Assembly: GCA_963580285.1 (NCBI GenBank)
Contig: OY757017.1
Span: 14,830,538-14,894,537 of the forward strand
DNA length: 64,000 bases
Reading direction: 5' to 3'
From: Lucinisca nassula
Lineage: Eukaryota; Mollusca; Bivalvia; Lucinida; Lucinidae
Below the pieces are notes generated by a model. The model ran no database searches, had not been told where the DNA came from, and saw only the letters and a list, made by a program, of their open reading frames with translations. Shown piece by piece: positions 42,459-53,591 of this stretch. The position numbers and the translations under genes are program-made. Within the stretch, counting starts at the first letter, position 1; every line of letters begins with the position of its first letter.

Positions 42459-45400
42459 TGGCGGACTCCACTGCAAAACCACCCCGCTCCACCAGCTTCC
42501 CGACTTGACGTTCTGCAGTGGAACTCCCGTAGCGCTGTCAATTTACATCAACTTAGAGCCTTTCTAGATGAAAAAACAATATCCCCCCACGCTATATGCC
42601 TACAAGAAACCTGGTTCAAAGATAATAAAAGGACCCCTACGATACCGAAATTCAAACTTGCCGCCATCTCCAACAGACAGGAAAAAGGAGGAGGTGGCGT
42701 AGCCATTTATATGAAAGATAACATCCCATTCGAAAAGCTAGACCTAAATATCAATGACCCCACTTTTGAATCGTGCGCTGTCACCATCCATCTGAAAAAC
42801 TGTAAAGTAGCCTTGATAAACTGTTACGACCCGCCCAGCAATAAAAACGCAACAAAAGAACTAGAAAGACTAAGAAAACTTTTCGACCATATCCCGCACC
42901 AAAGCTACATACTTGTAGGTGACTTTAACGCCCATGACACGCTATGGAGCCCAAAGCAGAACCCAAGGGGGAAGGTACTATCAGAGTTATTACTTGAATA
43001 CGGGGCTACCATCCTCAATGATGGGGCACCAACCATGGCAGAAACTGAATCTTCACCTGACATCACCATAGCCACCCCAAACCTCTCAGCCCGCTCAGAA
43101 TGGTATACCCTTGACAATTCCTGTGGTAGCGACCATCTCCCCATTTTGTCCAAATATAATGCCAAATACAACACCACGGGAGCAGCCGTTTCCCAAAAAT
43201 GGAACCTAAACAAGGCCGACTGGGATCTCTTTAAAAATCTCTGCTCACAAAAATTAGAAATTAGTGACAACCAAAACATAGACGAAATTGCCAACCAGTT
43301 TACGTCCACCCTAAAAGAGATCTGTGACAGTACAATTCCAACGACCTCAGTTAAACATAAAAAACTACTCCCACCCTGGTGGAATCAAGATTGTAGGAAA
43401 GCCATAAATCAACGCGAGCAAGCGAGGAAGAAATACTTGAAAAATAGAACTACCGAGCTTAAGAATAACTACAATAAAACTAAGGCACACGCTAGAACCA
43501 CCCTTCAAATAGCACAAAAACAAGGGTGGCAAGAAATAGTCAACTAACTTAACCATAAGACCACTAGTAAGAAAATGTGGTCTACTTTTAATAAATTTAG
43601 GGGTAAACCTACTGAAAAGATAAACTGTCTCAAAATTAACGGCCAGACCATAACTAATGATAGAGAGAAAGCAGACGCCCTTGCCAACCACTACCATAAT
43701 ATGTCGAAAACCTCCAACCAAGATCCTGCCTTCCAAACAATAAAAGAGACCGAGGAGAGAACCTTCAACCAATCTCTCCCTGGCCTCTTCAACGATGACC
43801 GAAGAAGCAGTAACCTGAACTGCGACTTCACCCTATTTGAACTTAATGAGGCTCTGCAGCACAGCTCCAGGAGCGGACAAAATTCATTATGAAATGCTGA
43901 AACAGCTCCCACCAGATAGCAAACAAAAACCGTCTTAGACCTCATAAACACTTCCTGGCGTAGAGGAGAAGTCCCCACACAATGGAAACTAGCCACAACA
44001 ATCCCAATACAAAAACCACTCAAGGATAAGCTGGATCCACAATCATATCGACCCATCTCCCTCACCTCATGCACATGTAAAACTATGGAAACCATGATCG
44101 CCAAACGCCTCTCCAACTATCTAGAAGCTGATAATATCATCTCAGACAACCAATCAGGCTTCAGGCCTAACAGATCCACAACTGATCAACTTGTCCGACT
44201 GGAATCAGAAATAAACATGGCTTTCATGGAACACAAAATCCTAGTAGCGGTAGCCCTCGATCTTGAAAAGGCCTTTGACCTCATGTGGTCAATCGGCACC
44301 ATAACCAAACTAAAGGAATACGGAATAAGCGGAAACATGCTAAAGTGGATCCATAGCTTTCTCAAGGATTGAAAAATTCAAACCCGAGTTGGGGACAATA
44401 CCTCAGAGGATCTAATCCTGGAAAACGGCTGCCCCCAAGGCTCAGTACTAAGTCCCATACTCTTTAACGTAATTGTTAACACCCTTCATGAGGCCCTGAA
44501 ACCACATAATAATATAGGCCTTTCATAGTTTGCCGATGATAGCGCGGTGTGGGGGAAACGCTCTACTCTAGAACTGGCGGTCAAAGACCTACAATCAGTT
44601 CTAAGAGAAATCGAAACCTGGGCACTAAGATGGGGATTCAAAGTATCAAACCTAAAGACTAAAGCAATCATATTCAGCAAACGACGAAATCTGAAGACCA
44701 CTCAAAACAAACTATACCTCTTTGGTAGGGAAATAGAATGGGCCCAGAACATCAAATTTCAGGGCATGATCTTCGACAAACATCTGACTTGGAGAGATCA
44801 CATTAAAGATCTCAAAGAAAGATGTGAAAAAGACCTGAACCAACTACGAGTAGTGTCAGGTACCACCTTTGGAGCTGATAAAAAGACACTCCTGATCCTA
44901 TACAAAGCCCTTATTCTTAGTAAGCTAGACTATGGAGCCCAGGCTTACAACTCCGCGTCAGAGAATATCCTTAAAACTCTGAATATCATTCAAAACCACG
45001 CCCTCAGGATAGCAACAAGAGCATACCGATCTACCCCAATCAACGCACTAGAGGTAGAATGTGGAGTTAAACCACTACATCTACGAAGGGAAGAACTCAT
45101 ACTAAAATACTGGGCTAGATCCTCCCCACTTGGCAAATCCCTCCCAGTGAATGATCTATTAACAGATCATGGTTGCTATTCATGTAGGAGAGCCAAGAAC
45201 TACAACCCATATTGTCAGAAAGTCCGTGCCCTCCTGAAAGAGTACAACATACCCGATAAGATCCAGGCACCCAAGTACAGATCCAAATGGGACCTCAAAC
45301 ACAACACACCCTCCTGTTACCTTCATCAGGTCCTGGGGAGGAAAGAAGAAAATACAAATGAATACATGAAAAATAAAAGCCTCTCTTATGTTCGCACCAG

Positions 45401-46292
45401 CCATGCCGGGAAAACTCTAATCTACACAGATGGCAGTAAGGACCCCTCAACAGGAAAAACCGGCGCCGCATTCGTTGTCCCAGAGAGAAATCTTCACGTA
45501 CCGATTAAAACAAACCAACACCTCTCAGTATTCACAACTGAACTGATTGCCATTCACTGGGCCATCTCCTGGGCCATCACAGTTAAGACACCCAAAGCCA
45601 CAGTACTCACGGACAGCCTTAGTGCTATCCAGGCGCTACAGTCAGGAAAATCCAAAACACGACCTGACCAAATTGACTCAATCCTGTCTAAACTAGATAA
45701 GGCAAAAAGAGAAGGGCAAGACATTGAAATCGACTGGATCCCATCCCACGTCGGCATCTCCGGTAATGAGGCGGCCGACGAAACAGCCAGATTAGCACTA
45801 GATATAGGTATTAAAGATTATACTCTCCCTTCAAAACTGGAGATCTATACAATCGTAGACATCGCCATAACGAGAAAATGGCAAGCTCTATGGGATAGAA
45901 ACCCAACCAACACCGGGAGGCATTACCAACTCCTCCAGCCCACAGTAGGTAAATCTGCCCACCAATTTAGCAACAACAGAAAATTAGACGTGGTGCTCTC
46001 CCGTTTGAGATTTAACCATAACGGCCTAAATGCCAACCTCACTCAACTAGGAAACACAATGGGTCTATGCAGAAAATGCGATAACTATGAACTAGAAACA
46101 ACACAACACATCTTGTTTGAATGTGTAACAAACACCCATGCACGAGAAGAGATAAAATCTGAAATGTTCAAATTAGGATATGAATCGGTACACCTACAAG
46201 ATCTCCTCGCTCCCCCCGAAAAACACTGCTCGGCCATAGCCGAGGTGGTTAAGAAATTCCTTAAAGACACAAATTACTGGGAAGTAATATAA
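42459..46292 (+). pseudogene. LINE ORF2 (endonuclease, reverse transcriptase, RNase H), broken
   Basis: Endonuclease motifs: VLQWNSRS, CLQETWF, LVGDFNAHDTLW, CGSDHLPI (about 42500-43140). Reverse transcriptase: SYRPISLTS, SGFRPNRSTTDQL, VALDLEKAFD, and FADD at 44529-44540. RNase H: IYTDGSKD, TTELIAIHWA, TDSLSAIQAL, WIPSHVGISGNEAADE (about 45420-45800), then CRKCDNYELETTQHILFEC. Breaks: TAA at 43545, TGA at 44370, TAG at 44526 immediately before FADD, and two compensating frameshifts at about 43870-43935. The likely start ATG at 42458 is one frame off (MADSTAKPPR), so a further frameshift lies near 42500. The copy cannot be active. Confidence 0.85.
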
Positions 46293-47960
46293 GAAAAACA
46301 GCTTTTGTTACCCACACACCGCGCTTAGGCAACCATCACCTACCGTCAATCTGCACTTGGACCTGAGACGGGGGCGTCAAAGCGAGACACTGTGGTTGCG
46401 GCTCATTTGCTTTGCACTTATGGGTGCCCCGCCGAGGCTACCCCCCGTCAAAGGACAAACCAATGACCCTCCCATACCTTCAACATCATAACAGACCACG
46501 GGCAAGGGTGCATCATAAGAAAATCCCATAGCCCGAAAACTCCCACGGACATGCTTGAACCTGCGGCGACAAGCCGATTCGGGACACTGTGGTTGCGGCT
46601 CATTTGCTTTGCACTTATGAGTGTTCCGATGAGGTAACATGCCGCGGCATAATAGGCAGCCCCCATGGGAAGGTAATTCTTCACAATAACCGCGCCACCC
46701 GTTAACTTGGTTTTGAACAAGTTACCCTAAGAGCCGGACCGTGCCTTTGTTGGGGGACCCCCCTCACAAGCCCGGCCCGCCCTGTGCACAGAATGGGAAG
46801 CCAAAATATGTGACGGATGGCGGGGTCATATTAGCACAAGCACAATATGCACTAATGACTTTTGTTTGTATTACAGGTACAGGTTGGACCCCGGGGGACA
46901 AGAAACTGGACACAACTACACTGATCCGAGCGCACACATGGGGTCCCAAAGCACTAATCCGACTTTTCTATTTCAGGAACGAGAGGAGGCTCGATGGAGC
47001 CCGTCAGGACAACATCCTGAGGGCACCTGGGAGAAAGCCCGTACTGGGCTCCCCCTAGGTACCAACAGAATGAAGTCCCCGGAAGTAGGCAAAGCGAAGG
47101 CATAAATACTACCAGAACAGAGCATACAAACGGGGACAGGTCACACGCTAAATATCTTTATAGGCGGGGCAAGGGCAATATCCACCATTTGCTAGGTATT
47201 TGGAAATAGGAAGTCCCTTAAAATGCCTTTTGGAAGACCATTCAAAAATAAAAATTAGCGGGATTGCAAAACGGCTGATTAGCCTCATCACTGCCTTTCC
47301 CAAACAAACACATACCTCCAAACACATCACGAAGACACACCTGTCCAATTTTGAACCCCACTTGCATAGGCAGGTCTCCGTGATGAGAGCACGGGTACTA
47401 GGACTTTTTGCAATAGCCGGAATTGGCTGGTCTATTAGTCACCCATCCTGGCTCACTTTAGATGCCTGTTCAAAATTAAAAAATTTCATGCGTTATCACC
47501 CTTTAACAAGCATCGTGACCGAAGGCGTTTTCTTTGCCATGTCAGGGGTGGAGGCAGAGAATAATGGAAGCCAGAACTGATAATGTATGTTAGCTTTTTT
47601 CCTCGGCCAGACATTCGAAAACAGGGCTGTGCTCTGACACATTTGGCAGTCGAAATTAGCAACACGTCATCACATTCTAGAGCCCGTCTTTGGTCTGATT
47701 CATGCACTCAAAATTCTAAAATCGCTATAGAACTGTGTTTCTTAGGACAAACGCTGTACCTTGGGTGCGATTTGTGCCTTCCTCCGATTAAGAGTTCAGT
47801 ATATTCCCATTGGGCAGCTGACACCTGTCGAATTGACAAGTGCCAGCACATTGGAGGCCCTGGGAAGAGCAGTTCATAAACTAATCCCATTTAGCGAGAT
47901 GGGGGTAGCCCCTATGTGCTTTTAGCGCCCGGTTACCTTACAAAATCTATCAAGTCAAGT
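46293..47960. other. GC-rich block of unknown origin after the LINE
   Basis: Composition differs from the AT-rich surroundings. GCGGCTCATTTGCTTTGCAC, preceded by GACACTGTGGTT, occurs twice (46387-46420, 46581-46614). Open frames of about 105 and 126 codons at 46741-47058 and 47200-47580 contain no motif I know. The second is fairly protein-like (LFAIAGIGWSISHPSWLTLD). It could be LINE 3' sequence, part of another retroelement, or DNA captured by the 13.3-kb element. Confidence 0.4.
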
Positions 47961-48003
47961 CATCTTTCAGAAGCACTTTTTTCCTAATTATTTTGGGTGT
48001 TAA

Positions 48004-48223
48004 CACTTTTTGTACCAAATGGAATCTTGCTCTTCATAAACGACAGGAATCCATTTCGAAATGCAGGGGTGACAAGTTGTGTTGTCTTCAAAATTTATTC
48101 AGAAAATAGCTGAATTTTTGCAAATAGTGTAGGCCCTGATCAGATGCCACATTATGCGGCATCTGATCTGGGCCTACACTGTTTGCAAATGTACCCATTT
48201 TGGGGTTTCCGGTACTAAACGGG
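48004..48223 (-). mobile_element. TTAA MITE, family P2
   Basis: Flanked by TTAA (48000-48003, 48224-48227). Ends GGGGTTTCCGGTACTAAACGGG. The hairpin CAGTGT-type core is TAGTGTAGGCCCTGATCAGA and complement. 220 bp, inverted relative to 24631. Confidence 0.75.
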
Positions 48224-48559
48224 TTAATTTGGACCTTTTATTATTAATTTTCTTATGCTGAGCTGAAAAGTGAAAAATGTGAACTTCCAGTGCAGTTCTC
48301 ACACAGGACCATAAATAAGCATTTATTTATTTAATTATTTAATAAATTATTATTTTTTTTATTTTTTTTTATAATATATTTATTTACTTTATTTTATTGT
48401 TTATTTCTTTTAATGTGTAACAATCAGAAATGAACTTGGGGGAAAAAGATTTTTTTTTTAGTTTTGTTTAAGCACTACAGCAGAAATAAGAATAAATATA
48501 AAAAATCTCCATCCCAATAAAGCCATGTTTGGCAAATGTAAGGAAGAATTATATCAAGG

Positions 48560-48870
48560 CTGTTAAATGAAGACTCCTCTAAACCATACTTTCAATAGAG
48601 AAACGTGGGGTTTACGAAGGGGTAGGGGTGGTATTCATTATTTTCTTTAATTTTGCTCAAAAACATATACATTGTGGGTACTAGTTTGGACCGCATGATT
48701 GAGGCAGTTCTAACGAGCACTCAAATCTATATTTGGATTGTGGGTACTTGTTAGAACCGCCTCACTGAGGTGGTTTCGCCTCACTGAGGCGGTTCTAACA
48801 AGCCCTCACAATCTATATTTGGACTAGAAATAAGAAAAATATCAAACATTTTCATCTGAAAAAGGTTAGT
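48560..48870. mobile_element. MITE of the GAACCGCCTC-core group with duplicated core
   Basis: Two successive core hairpins (about 48685-48715 degenerate; 48748-48800 with GTTAGAACCGCCTCACTGAGG and a repeated half). Left part AAACCATACTTTC and GTGGGGTTTACGAAGG resemble the GGGGTTTAC segments of the other copies. Confidence 0.5.
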
Positions 48871-48899
48871 CCTAGAGATAAGACAGAAGCCATTTATGA

Positions 48900-49370
48900 T
48901 TGTAATTACATGGATGTATTATATTCTGTTTCCTTTAGTTTTTGAATCAGTTGAATAGCATTTCTCAGTGTTTATGAGAATGTTTGTTCAGAAAATATTT
49001 TTCATGGTATTTTATTGTTACTGCTAAAATAAATATCTGACATTTAATAATAAGATATCAATCAACTTTAAAAACCTTTTTTTTTTATTATTATTTCCTG
49101 GGAAAGTTTGTTTTTAGAAAAAAAAAATCCATGATTTTTATTGATACTGCTAAAATATTTGACATTTTATAATCTGACATAAAATAAATTTTGCAATAAA
49201 CATAAAATTTCTTTTTCATATCAGTATATATAGTCTATAGAATATGAAATATTGATTATTGGAACTTGGTCTGCAAGGTAATTGGTCTGCAGATTATACC
49301 CTTTGGTCCACTGCAGACCGGTCCACGGTCAAAAGGTCTGCAAGCTTTGGTCTGCAGATTATACCCAACC
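48900..49370 (-). repeat. Right terminal inverted repeat of the 13.3-kb element
   Basis: Ends TCTGCAGATTATACCCAACC at 49370. From 49263 outward it matches the left repeat with few differences. Inward, shared blocks are AATTTTGCAATAAACAT, GAATGTTTGTTCAGAAAAT and ACATGGATGTATTATATTC. Confidence 0.7.
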
Positions 49371-49922
49371 ACCTGACAGCAACTTCAACTAGCCATTGTT
49401 TCATAATGTATGGTCTGTTTTACGTCAAACTCGGTATGAATGTTCATTGGACAGTAGCCTTTCAAATGCAACCTTTCATGACTTGATCATTGTTGTCATG
49501 GTAAAGAGGGGGCATCTCAAAGTTGGCAAAAAGTGTGTTTTCACGTGAATTTTTGACCACATTTTAATCTTCACACAGCTGTCAAGGCAACAATTAAGGT
49601 GTTTGGCACTGGCCATTTTCACTGTTTGCAGCATGTTTTATCAGCATCAATTTTCAGGCATTTTTGACCCCAGATGCCCTCAGATATAAATTTTAGCTAC
49701 CGTTTGGGCCATACACCCAAAATTTTTCGGGATGTGAGGGGGGCGCTGCCCCCCTTCAATCCCCCCACAGAATATTTTTAGGGGGAGGCGCGCGAAAAAA
49801 CAGGTCACTTTTTTGCCCAACAAATCCTAAAGCAAACATAACTATCCAGGGCTAGAAATAAAGATTTTAGGTGCTTCTGGGGGGTGCAGACACGTAAAAA
49901 CACGTATCTGAGTGGGAAAGGG
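49371..49922 (+). mobile_element. piggyBac-like MITE copy 1, right part
   Basis: Starts with the 9-bp duplicate ACCTGACAG and ends ATCTGAGTGGGAAAGGG before TTAA (49923-49926). It is nearly identical to 50099-50667, differing by about two substitutions and one indel (CTTCTGGGGGGTGC versus a longer form). It continues 36009-36068 across the inserted 13.3-kb element. Confidence 0.8.
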
Positions 49923-50047
49923 TTAACTGAAATCTGGGAAAATACTGAATTTTAGTCCAAAATGCATGAATTATATCTGAAATATTGTTTCTTGCAATAA
50001 AATGATGAAAAAACATTATTTTGGTCAGTTGGGATTTTCTTCATTAA

Positions 50048-50667
50048 CCCTTTACCACTCAGGGATTTTGTGAATTTCGCTGATTTTCACAGTGTTGCAC
50101 CTGACAGCAACTTCAACTAGCCATTGTTTCATAATGTATGGTCTGTTTTACGTCAAACTCGGTATGAATGTTCATTGGACAGTAGCCTTTCAAATGCAAC
50201 CTTTCATGACTTGATCATTGTTGTCATGGTAAAGAGGGGGCATCTCAAAGTTGGCAAAAAGTGTGTTTTCACGTGAATTTTTGACCACATTTTAATCTTC
50301 ACACAGCTGTCAAGGCAACAATTAAGGTGTTTGGCACTGGCCATTTTCACTGTTTGCAGCATGTTTTATCAGCATCAATTTTCAGGCATTTTTGACCCCA
50401 GATGCCCTCAGATATAAATTTTAGCTACCGTTTGGGCCATACACCCAAAATTTTTCGGGATGTGAGGGGGGCGCTGCCCCCCTTCAATCCCCCCACAGAA
50501 TATTTTTAGGGGGAGGCGCGTGAAAAAACAGGTCACTTTTTTGCCCAACAAATCCTGAAGCAAACATAACTATCCAGGGCTAGAAATAAAGATTTTAGGT
50601 GCTTCTAGGGCTTAAAATGGGGGGGGGGGTGCAGACACGTAAAAACACGTATCTGAGTGGGAAAGGG
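50048..50667 (+). mobile_element. piggyBac-like MITE copy 2, intact
   Basis: 620 bp flanked by TTAA (50044-50047, 50668-50671). It starts CCCTTTACCACTCAGGG and ends CTGAGTGGGAAAGGG. It holds no open frame of note and a palindromic GGGGGGCGCTGCCCCCCTT in the middle. It supplies the uninterrupted reference for copy 1. Confidence 0.85.
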
Positions 50668-50948
50668 TTAAGGTCTCCGTCAACACTGTAAAGGTCATTT
50701 TGGAGATGTTGCTTCCAAGTTTGTGGGACTTTTACCAGACATTGAGATGAAATGACATCTCAAGCCCTGTAGCTAAATGAAACCAATAGGGTTTATAAGC
50801 ATGGGCGGGCCAACTTGCACTGCATTGCATGGGCAGGCTTAGATTCTCTAAGTGCTTTACCAGTACTCGTGTGCGGGTCGGTTTCAGTTCTGCGTGGAAG
50901 CACCATGCAGCCCATCTATTTCTTCAAACCCCGATGGGCGGGGACTAT
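50668..50948 (-). mobile_element. SINE family R, main part of the split copy
   Basis: Continues from 35983-36008: GGTCTCCGTCAACACTGTAA, ACATTGAGATGAAATGACAT, GGGTTTATAAGCATGGGC, to the head CTTCAAACCCCGATGGGCGG. It was cut at TTAA by the piggyBac-like MITE pair. Confidence 0.7.
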
Positions 50949-50949
50949 C

Positions 50950-51213
50950 TGTTTAGTGTAAATGTATGTTATGTGTACCCAATTAGAATCAGCTGATTGA
51001 GGGGATTATTGCCTCATTGAGGCTATTGTAATGAGTACCCATCACCACCTCATTGAGGCTTTTCTAATGGGTACACACTGCATACATTTGCAAGATAAAA
51101 GAAGAAAATCTTGTTTAATTATCCCTCATTATTTCATAGGTGGAGGAATCCCCTAGCGACCCAAGAACTGGTTCGACTCATCTATTGAGCCATCAAAGTT
51201 CTGCTGCATGTCA
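50950..51213. mobile_element. Degraded MITE related to 17613-17961
   Basis: Has AATGTATGTTATGTGTACCC, several GCCTCATTGAGGC palindromes with rearrangement, and the right end GAGCCATCAAAGTTCTGCTG. The left TA end is missing. Confidence 0.5.
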
Positions 51214-51219
51214 TATTAA

Positions 51220-51414
51220 CCCATTTTGTACCAGAACCCCAAAACTAGTAGCCCGGCAAACAGAATGCGGGGTCTGATCAGGGCTTCCACTGTTTGCTAA
51301 AAGTTCAGTCATTTTCCAAATCAATTTTAAAGAAAACACTACCTGACACCCCTAAATTTTGAATTGGACTTGTGCTAGATATAAGGAGGAAGATTCCATT
51401 TGGTACAAAAATGG
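51220..51414 (+). mobile_element. TTAA MITE, family P2
   Basis: Flanked by TTAA (51216-51219, 51415-51418). Starts CCCATTTTGTACCAGAACCC, ends CATTTGGTACAAAAATGG. The hairpin core is shortened (GGTCTGATCAGGGC). Confidence 0.7.
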
Positions 51415-52327
51415 TTAAATGATCAAAATTGATTGCTTTAAACAACTGGGCAATGAGTAGGGTCATTATTATTGCTACAGAGAATAAGAATCTTACATGG
51501 ATAGAAAAATCCATTCGAGGTGATGATGATTGTTTTGATTTCAGTTAGTTCTGTTCTGATATTACTGTTCTGATATTTCATTGTGACATTTTCTCAAAAT
51601 TAATATCCAGAGTTTGAAATAGATGATGGTTATGTGTACGAGTATGTATGTTTGAAATAGATGATAGTACTCCAACATAGAATGTGCAATCTATGGTTTC
51701 AAATTATCCCTTTCATTTCCAATGTATGTTGTCGCATAATAATTAAGCAACAACAAAGGTTATCCCTCACAACCCTAAAGCCCTGTACAGATACTCCTGC
51801 AAACAGAGTAGATCCTGATGAGATGGCTCTGAGCCATCTTACTGAGATATTTTCTTACCATTTAGCTGGACGCCCTTTATAGTAGAATGGATGTGCCCAA
51901 CTTCGGTGATGGAATTGTGAACTCCAGAAACTCAAGGGTGAGAGGGGTTTGAGGGTAAATAAATCAACTCTTAAGTTCTTGTACATAATGCAAACAGTGA
52001 AGACCCTGATCAGACCCCACATTCAGTGACATCTGAGCTGGGTCTACACTGCCAAATTCAACATATGATTCCAGTTCAAATTTTACGGACAATTCTCTTA
52101 CATGTACCCAGCACTCTGACCTCGGAGTGGAACAAGTAAGACAACTATTTTGGGGTCTATTCAAACAAACAAACAAATAATTTTTACACTAACAAACTCC
52201 TTGAGGTTTCTGCTTTGAACAACTGGACCAAATCATTGTAAAAAGAATCAGCCCTTGTAAACCTACCATTAAAGTCCTAAAAAATTGGATACCTTTCGGA
52301 TTTGCTGTAATTTTCCTAGAATTTTAA
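51415..52327. other. Mostly unassigned, with two P-type hairpin remnants
   Basis: CAAACAGAGTAGATCCTGATG (about 51798) with a short opposite arm, and CAAACAGTGAAGACCCTGATC to TGGGTCTACACTG at 51990-52060. Half of the 20234 palindrome lies at 51487-51520. No coding evidence. Confidence 0.45.
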
Positions 52328-52532
52328 CCCTTATCTTGCTGAATATTCATTTAAGCCACACTCATTTCTGTCTATCAACCAATCAAATTACTTGATGTAA
52401 TTTATTGCTGCAAATTCATAAAGTGAATGCCAAACAGTGTAGATCCTGATCAGATGGCTTCTTCAGAAGCCATCTGATCTGGATCTACACTGTTTCCAAA
52501 GATAGGGGTTGTCGTGAACAGCAAGATAAGGG
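52328..52532 (+). mobile_element. TTAA MITE, family P1 (reference-quality copy)
   Basis: 205 bp between TTAA (52324-52327) and TTAA (52533-52536). It starts CCCTTATCTTGCTGAATATT and ends ACAGCAAGATAAGGG. The central hairpin CAGTGTAGATCCTGATCAGA and complement has about 30-bp arms, preceded by AAAGTGAATGCCAAA, the sequence amplified at 12590. Confidence 0.8.
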
Positions 52533-52559
52533 TTAACAACTTTGTTTCATTCAGATGGA

Positions 52560-52648
52560 TACCATTGGCTCAGGTGGATATGTATCTTACTGGTGATAAG
52601 GAGGCTGTAGGTTCAATCCCCCCCCCCCTGGGTCCTGCAATATTCTTT
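52560..52648 (+). mobile_element. tRNA-like SINE head, fragment
   Basis: ATTGGCTCAGGTGGATATG resembles an A box, and GTAGGTTCAATCCCC a B box about 35 bases later. A C-run follows. The acceptor stem does not pair convincingly, so I do not call a tRNA gene. Confidence 0.5.
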
Positions 52649-52669
52649 TTTCGAGTTTGATCACAAAAT

Positions 52670-52900
52670 ACAGTAGAACTTCGATCGCTCCAACAGTTGG
52701 ACACCGATGGCTCGTTTACCATGGCTGAGTCGATCCCGTTCTTGAGCCCCTAGGGAAATCCTCTATATAAGAAATAGTGGGTGATAATTTAGGAGATTTT
52801 CGTCCTTTATCTTGCAAATGTATGCTGTGTGTACTCATTAGAATCGCCTCAATGAGGCGATTCTAATGAGTACACACATCATACATTTTCAATATAGAAC
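52670..52900. mobile_element. MITE related to 17613-17961, right end missing
   Basis: Left end CAGTAGAACTTCGATCGCTC, GGCTCGTTTACCATGGCTGA, and the hairpin TCATTAGAATCGCCTC / GAGGCGATTCTAATGA. The opposite TA end is not visible. Confidence 0.6.
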
Positions 52901-53198
52901 ATCATAAAATATCAAAAAGTATATCGTATACCTCCTGGTAGTAGGCGTTCGACTGTATATTCCAGTAATTTTCTCCTATCTGCTGGAAGTGAAAGAAAGT
53001 ACAATGTTCTGGTTAACTGCTTATGTGTAAGCCTGTCCAGGAAAAGTGTGGTTAGGTAAACTGATTTGCTCAACATGACTATTACATTGACTAGGCCATA
53101 AAACTCCATACCATACCAAACAAAAACACACCTATGCACAGTAATGGTTAACAAGGGTATTTTTTACATCTATAGACTGTTAACAAGATATACAGAGG

Positions 53199-53353
53199 AT
53201 CTTACATGAGTGTTCATGTAGTATTGAATTTATGCAACGAGTTGAGGAATAAGGATAAAATGTGAGGCTTCCCCAAGCACTATAATTACTATATGCTTTT
53301 TTCTCAACGAGTTTAATAAATTCAATAATACATGAACACGAATGTAAGATTCT
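53199..53353. repeat. Inverted-repeat element, GGATCTTACATGAG ends
   Basis: GATCTTACATGAGTGTTCAT and ATGTAGTATTGAATTTA on the left are the near complement of TAAATTCAATAATACATGA and ACACGAATGTAAGATTC on the right. About 155 bp, MITE-like. Confidence 0.55.
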
Positions 53354-53591
53354 ATTTATCATATGACATTTAAAAGGTATTTTATTCATGATTTTTTTAC
53401 AAATGTGTCAATATTCTGCCATTAGTAAACGTGATGTTAAGGATGTCGTACATGTAATGTTACAGGACGTATCTAACTACCGGTAATTTGCATATTTAAT
53501 CCACTAGTGGATTTCCGAGTCAAATACATGGTGTTGTTACATTCTCATACACCACATCATATGATAATACATGTTAAACACAGGTTGGTAC

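Larger units (their letters stand above)
40441..46292 (+). mobile_element. I-type non-LTR retrotransposon (LINE), inactivated
   Basis: Two open frames in LINE order: ORF1 with zinc knuckles, then ORF2 with apurinic endonuclease, reverse transcriptase, RNase H and a C-terminal CxxC...HILFEC region. That order, including RNase H after the reverse transcriptase, fits the I group (I/Nimb-like). The true 5' and 3' ends are not visible. It is GC-richer than its surroundings. It has at least three stops and several frameshifts and lies wholly within the 13.3-kb element. Confidence 0.85.
36069..49370. mobile_element. 13.3-kb element with long imperfect inverted repeats and 9-bp target duplication
   Basis: Starts GGTTGGGTATAATCTGCAG and ends with the complement. 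ACCTGACAG is duplicated at 36060-36068 and 49371-49379, and the empty site is preserved in piggyBac-like MITE copy 2 (50099-50107). The inverted repeats are nearly identical for about 110 bp and recognisable for about 400-450 bp (36069-36480, 48900-49370). They contain repeated GGGTATAATCTGCAGACC at 36073 and 36138. Cargo: MITEs, SINE R, a P1-derived array, a dead LINE and a GC-rich block. No transposase is recognised. Duplication length and repeat structure fit Mutator-like or Merlin-like elements; the class is inferred. Confidence 0.8.

Noticed and set aside
42905..43772. Minus-strand frames of about 135 codons within the LINE
   Set aside because: Shadows of the plus-strand ORF2 in GC-richer sequence.
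36069..49370. Explaining the two GGTTGGGTATAATC ends by a simple chromosomal inversion
   Set aside because: The 9-bp duplicate on both sides and the split of one MITE into two collinear halves are expected for insertion, not inversion.
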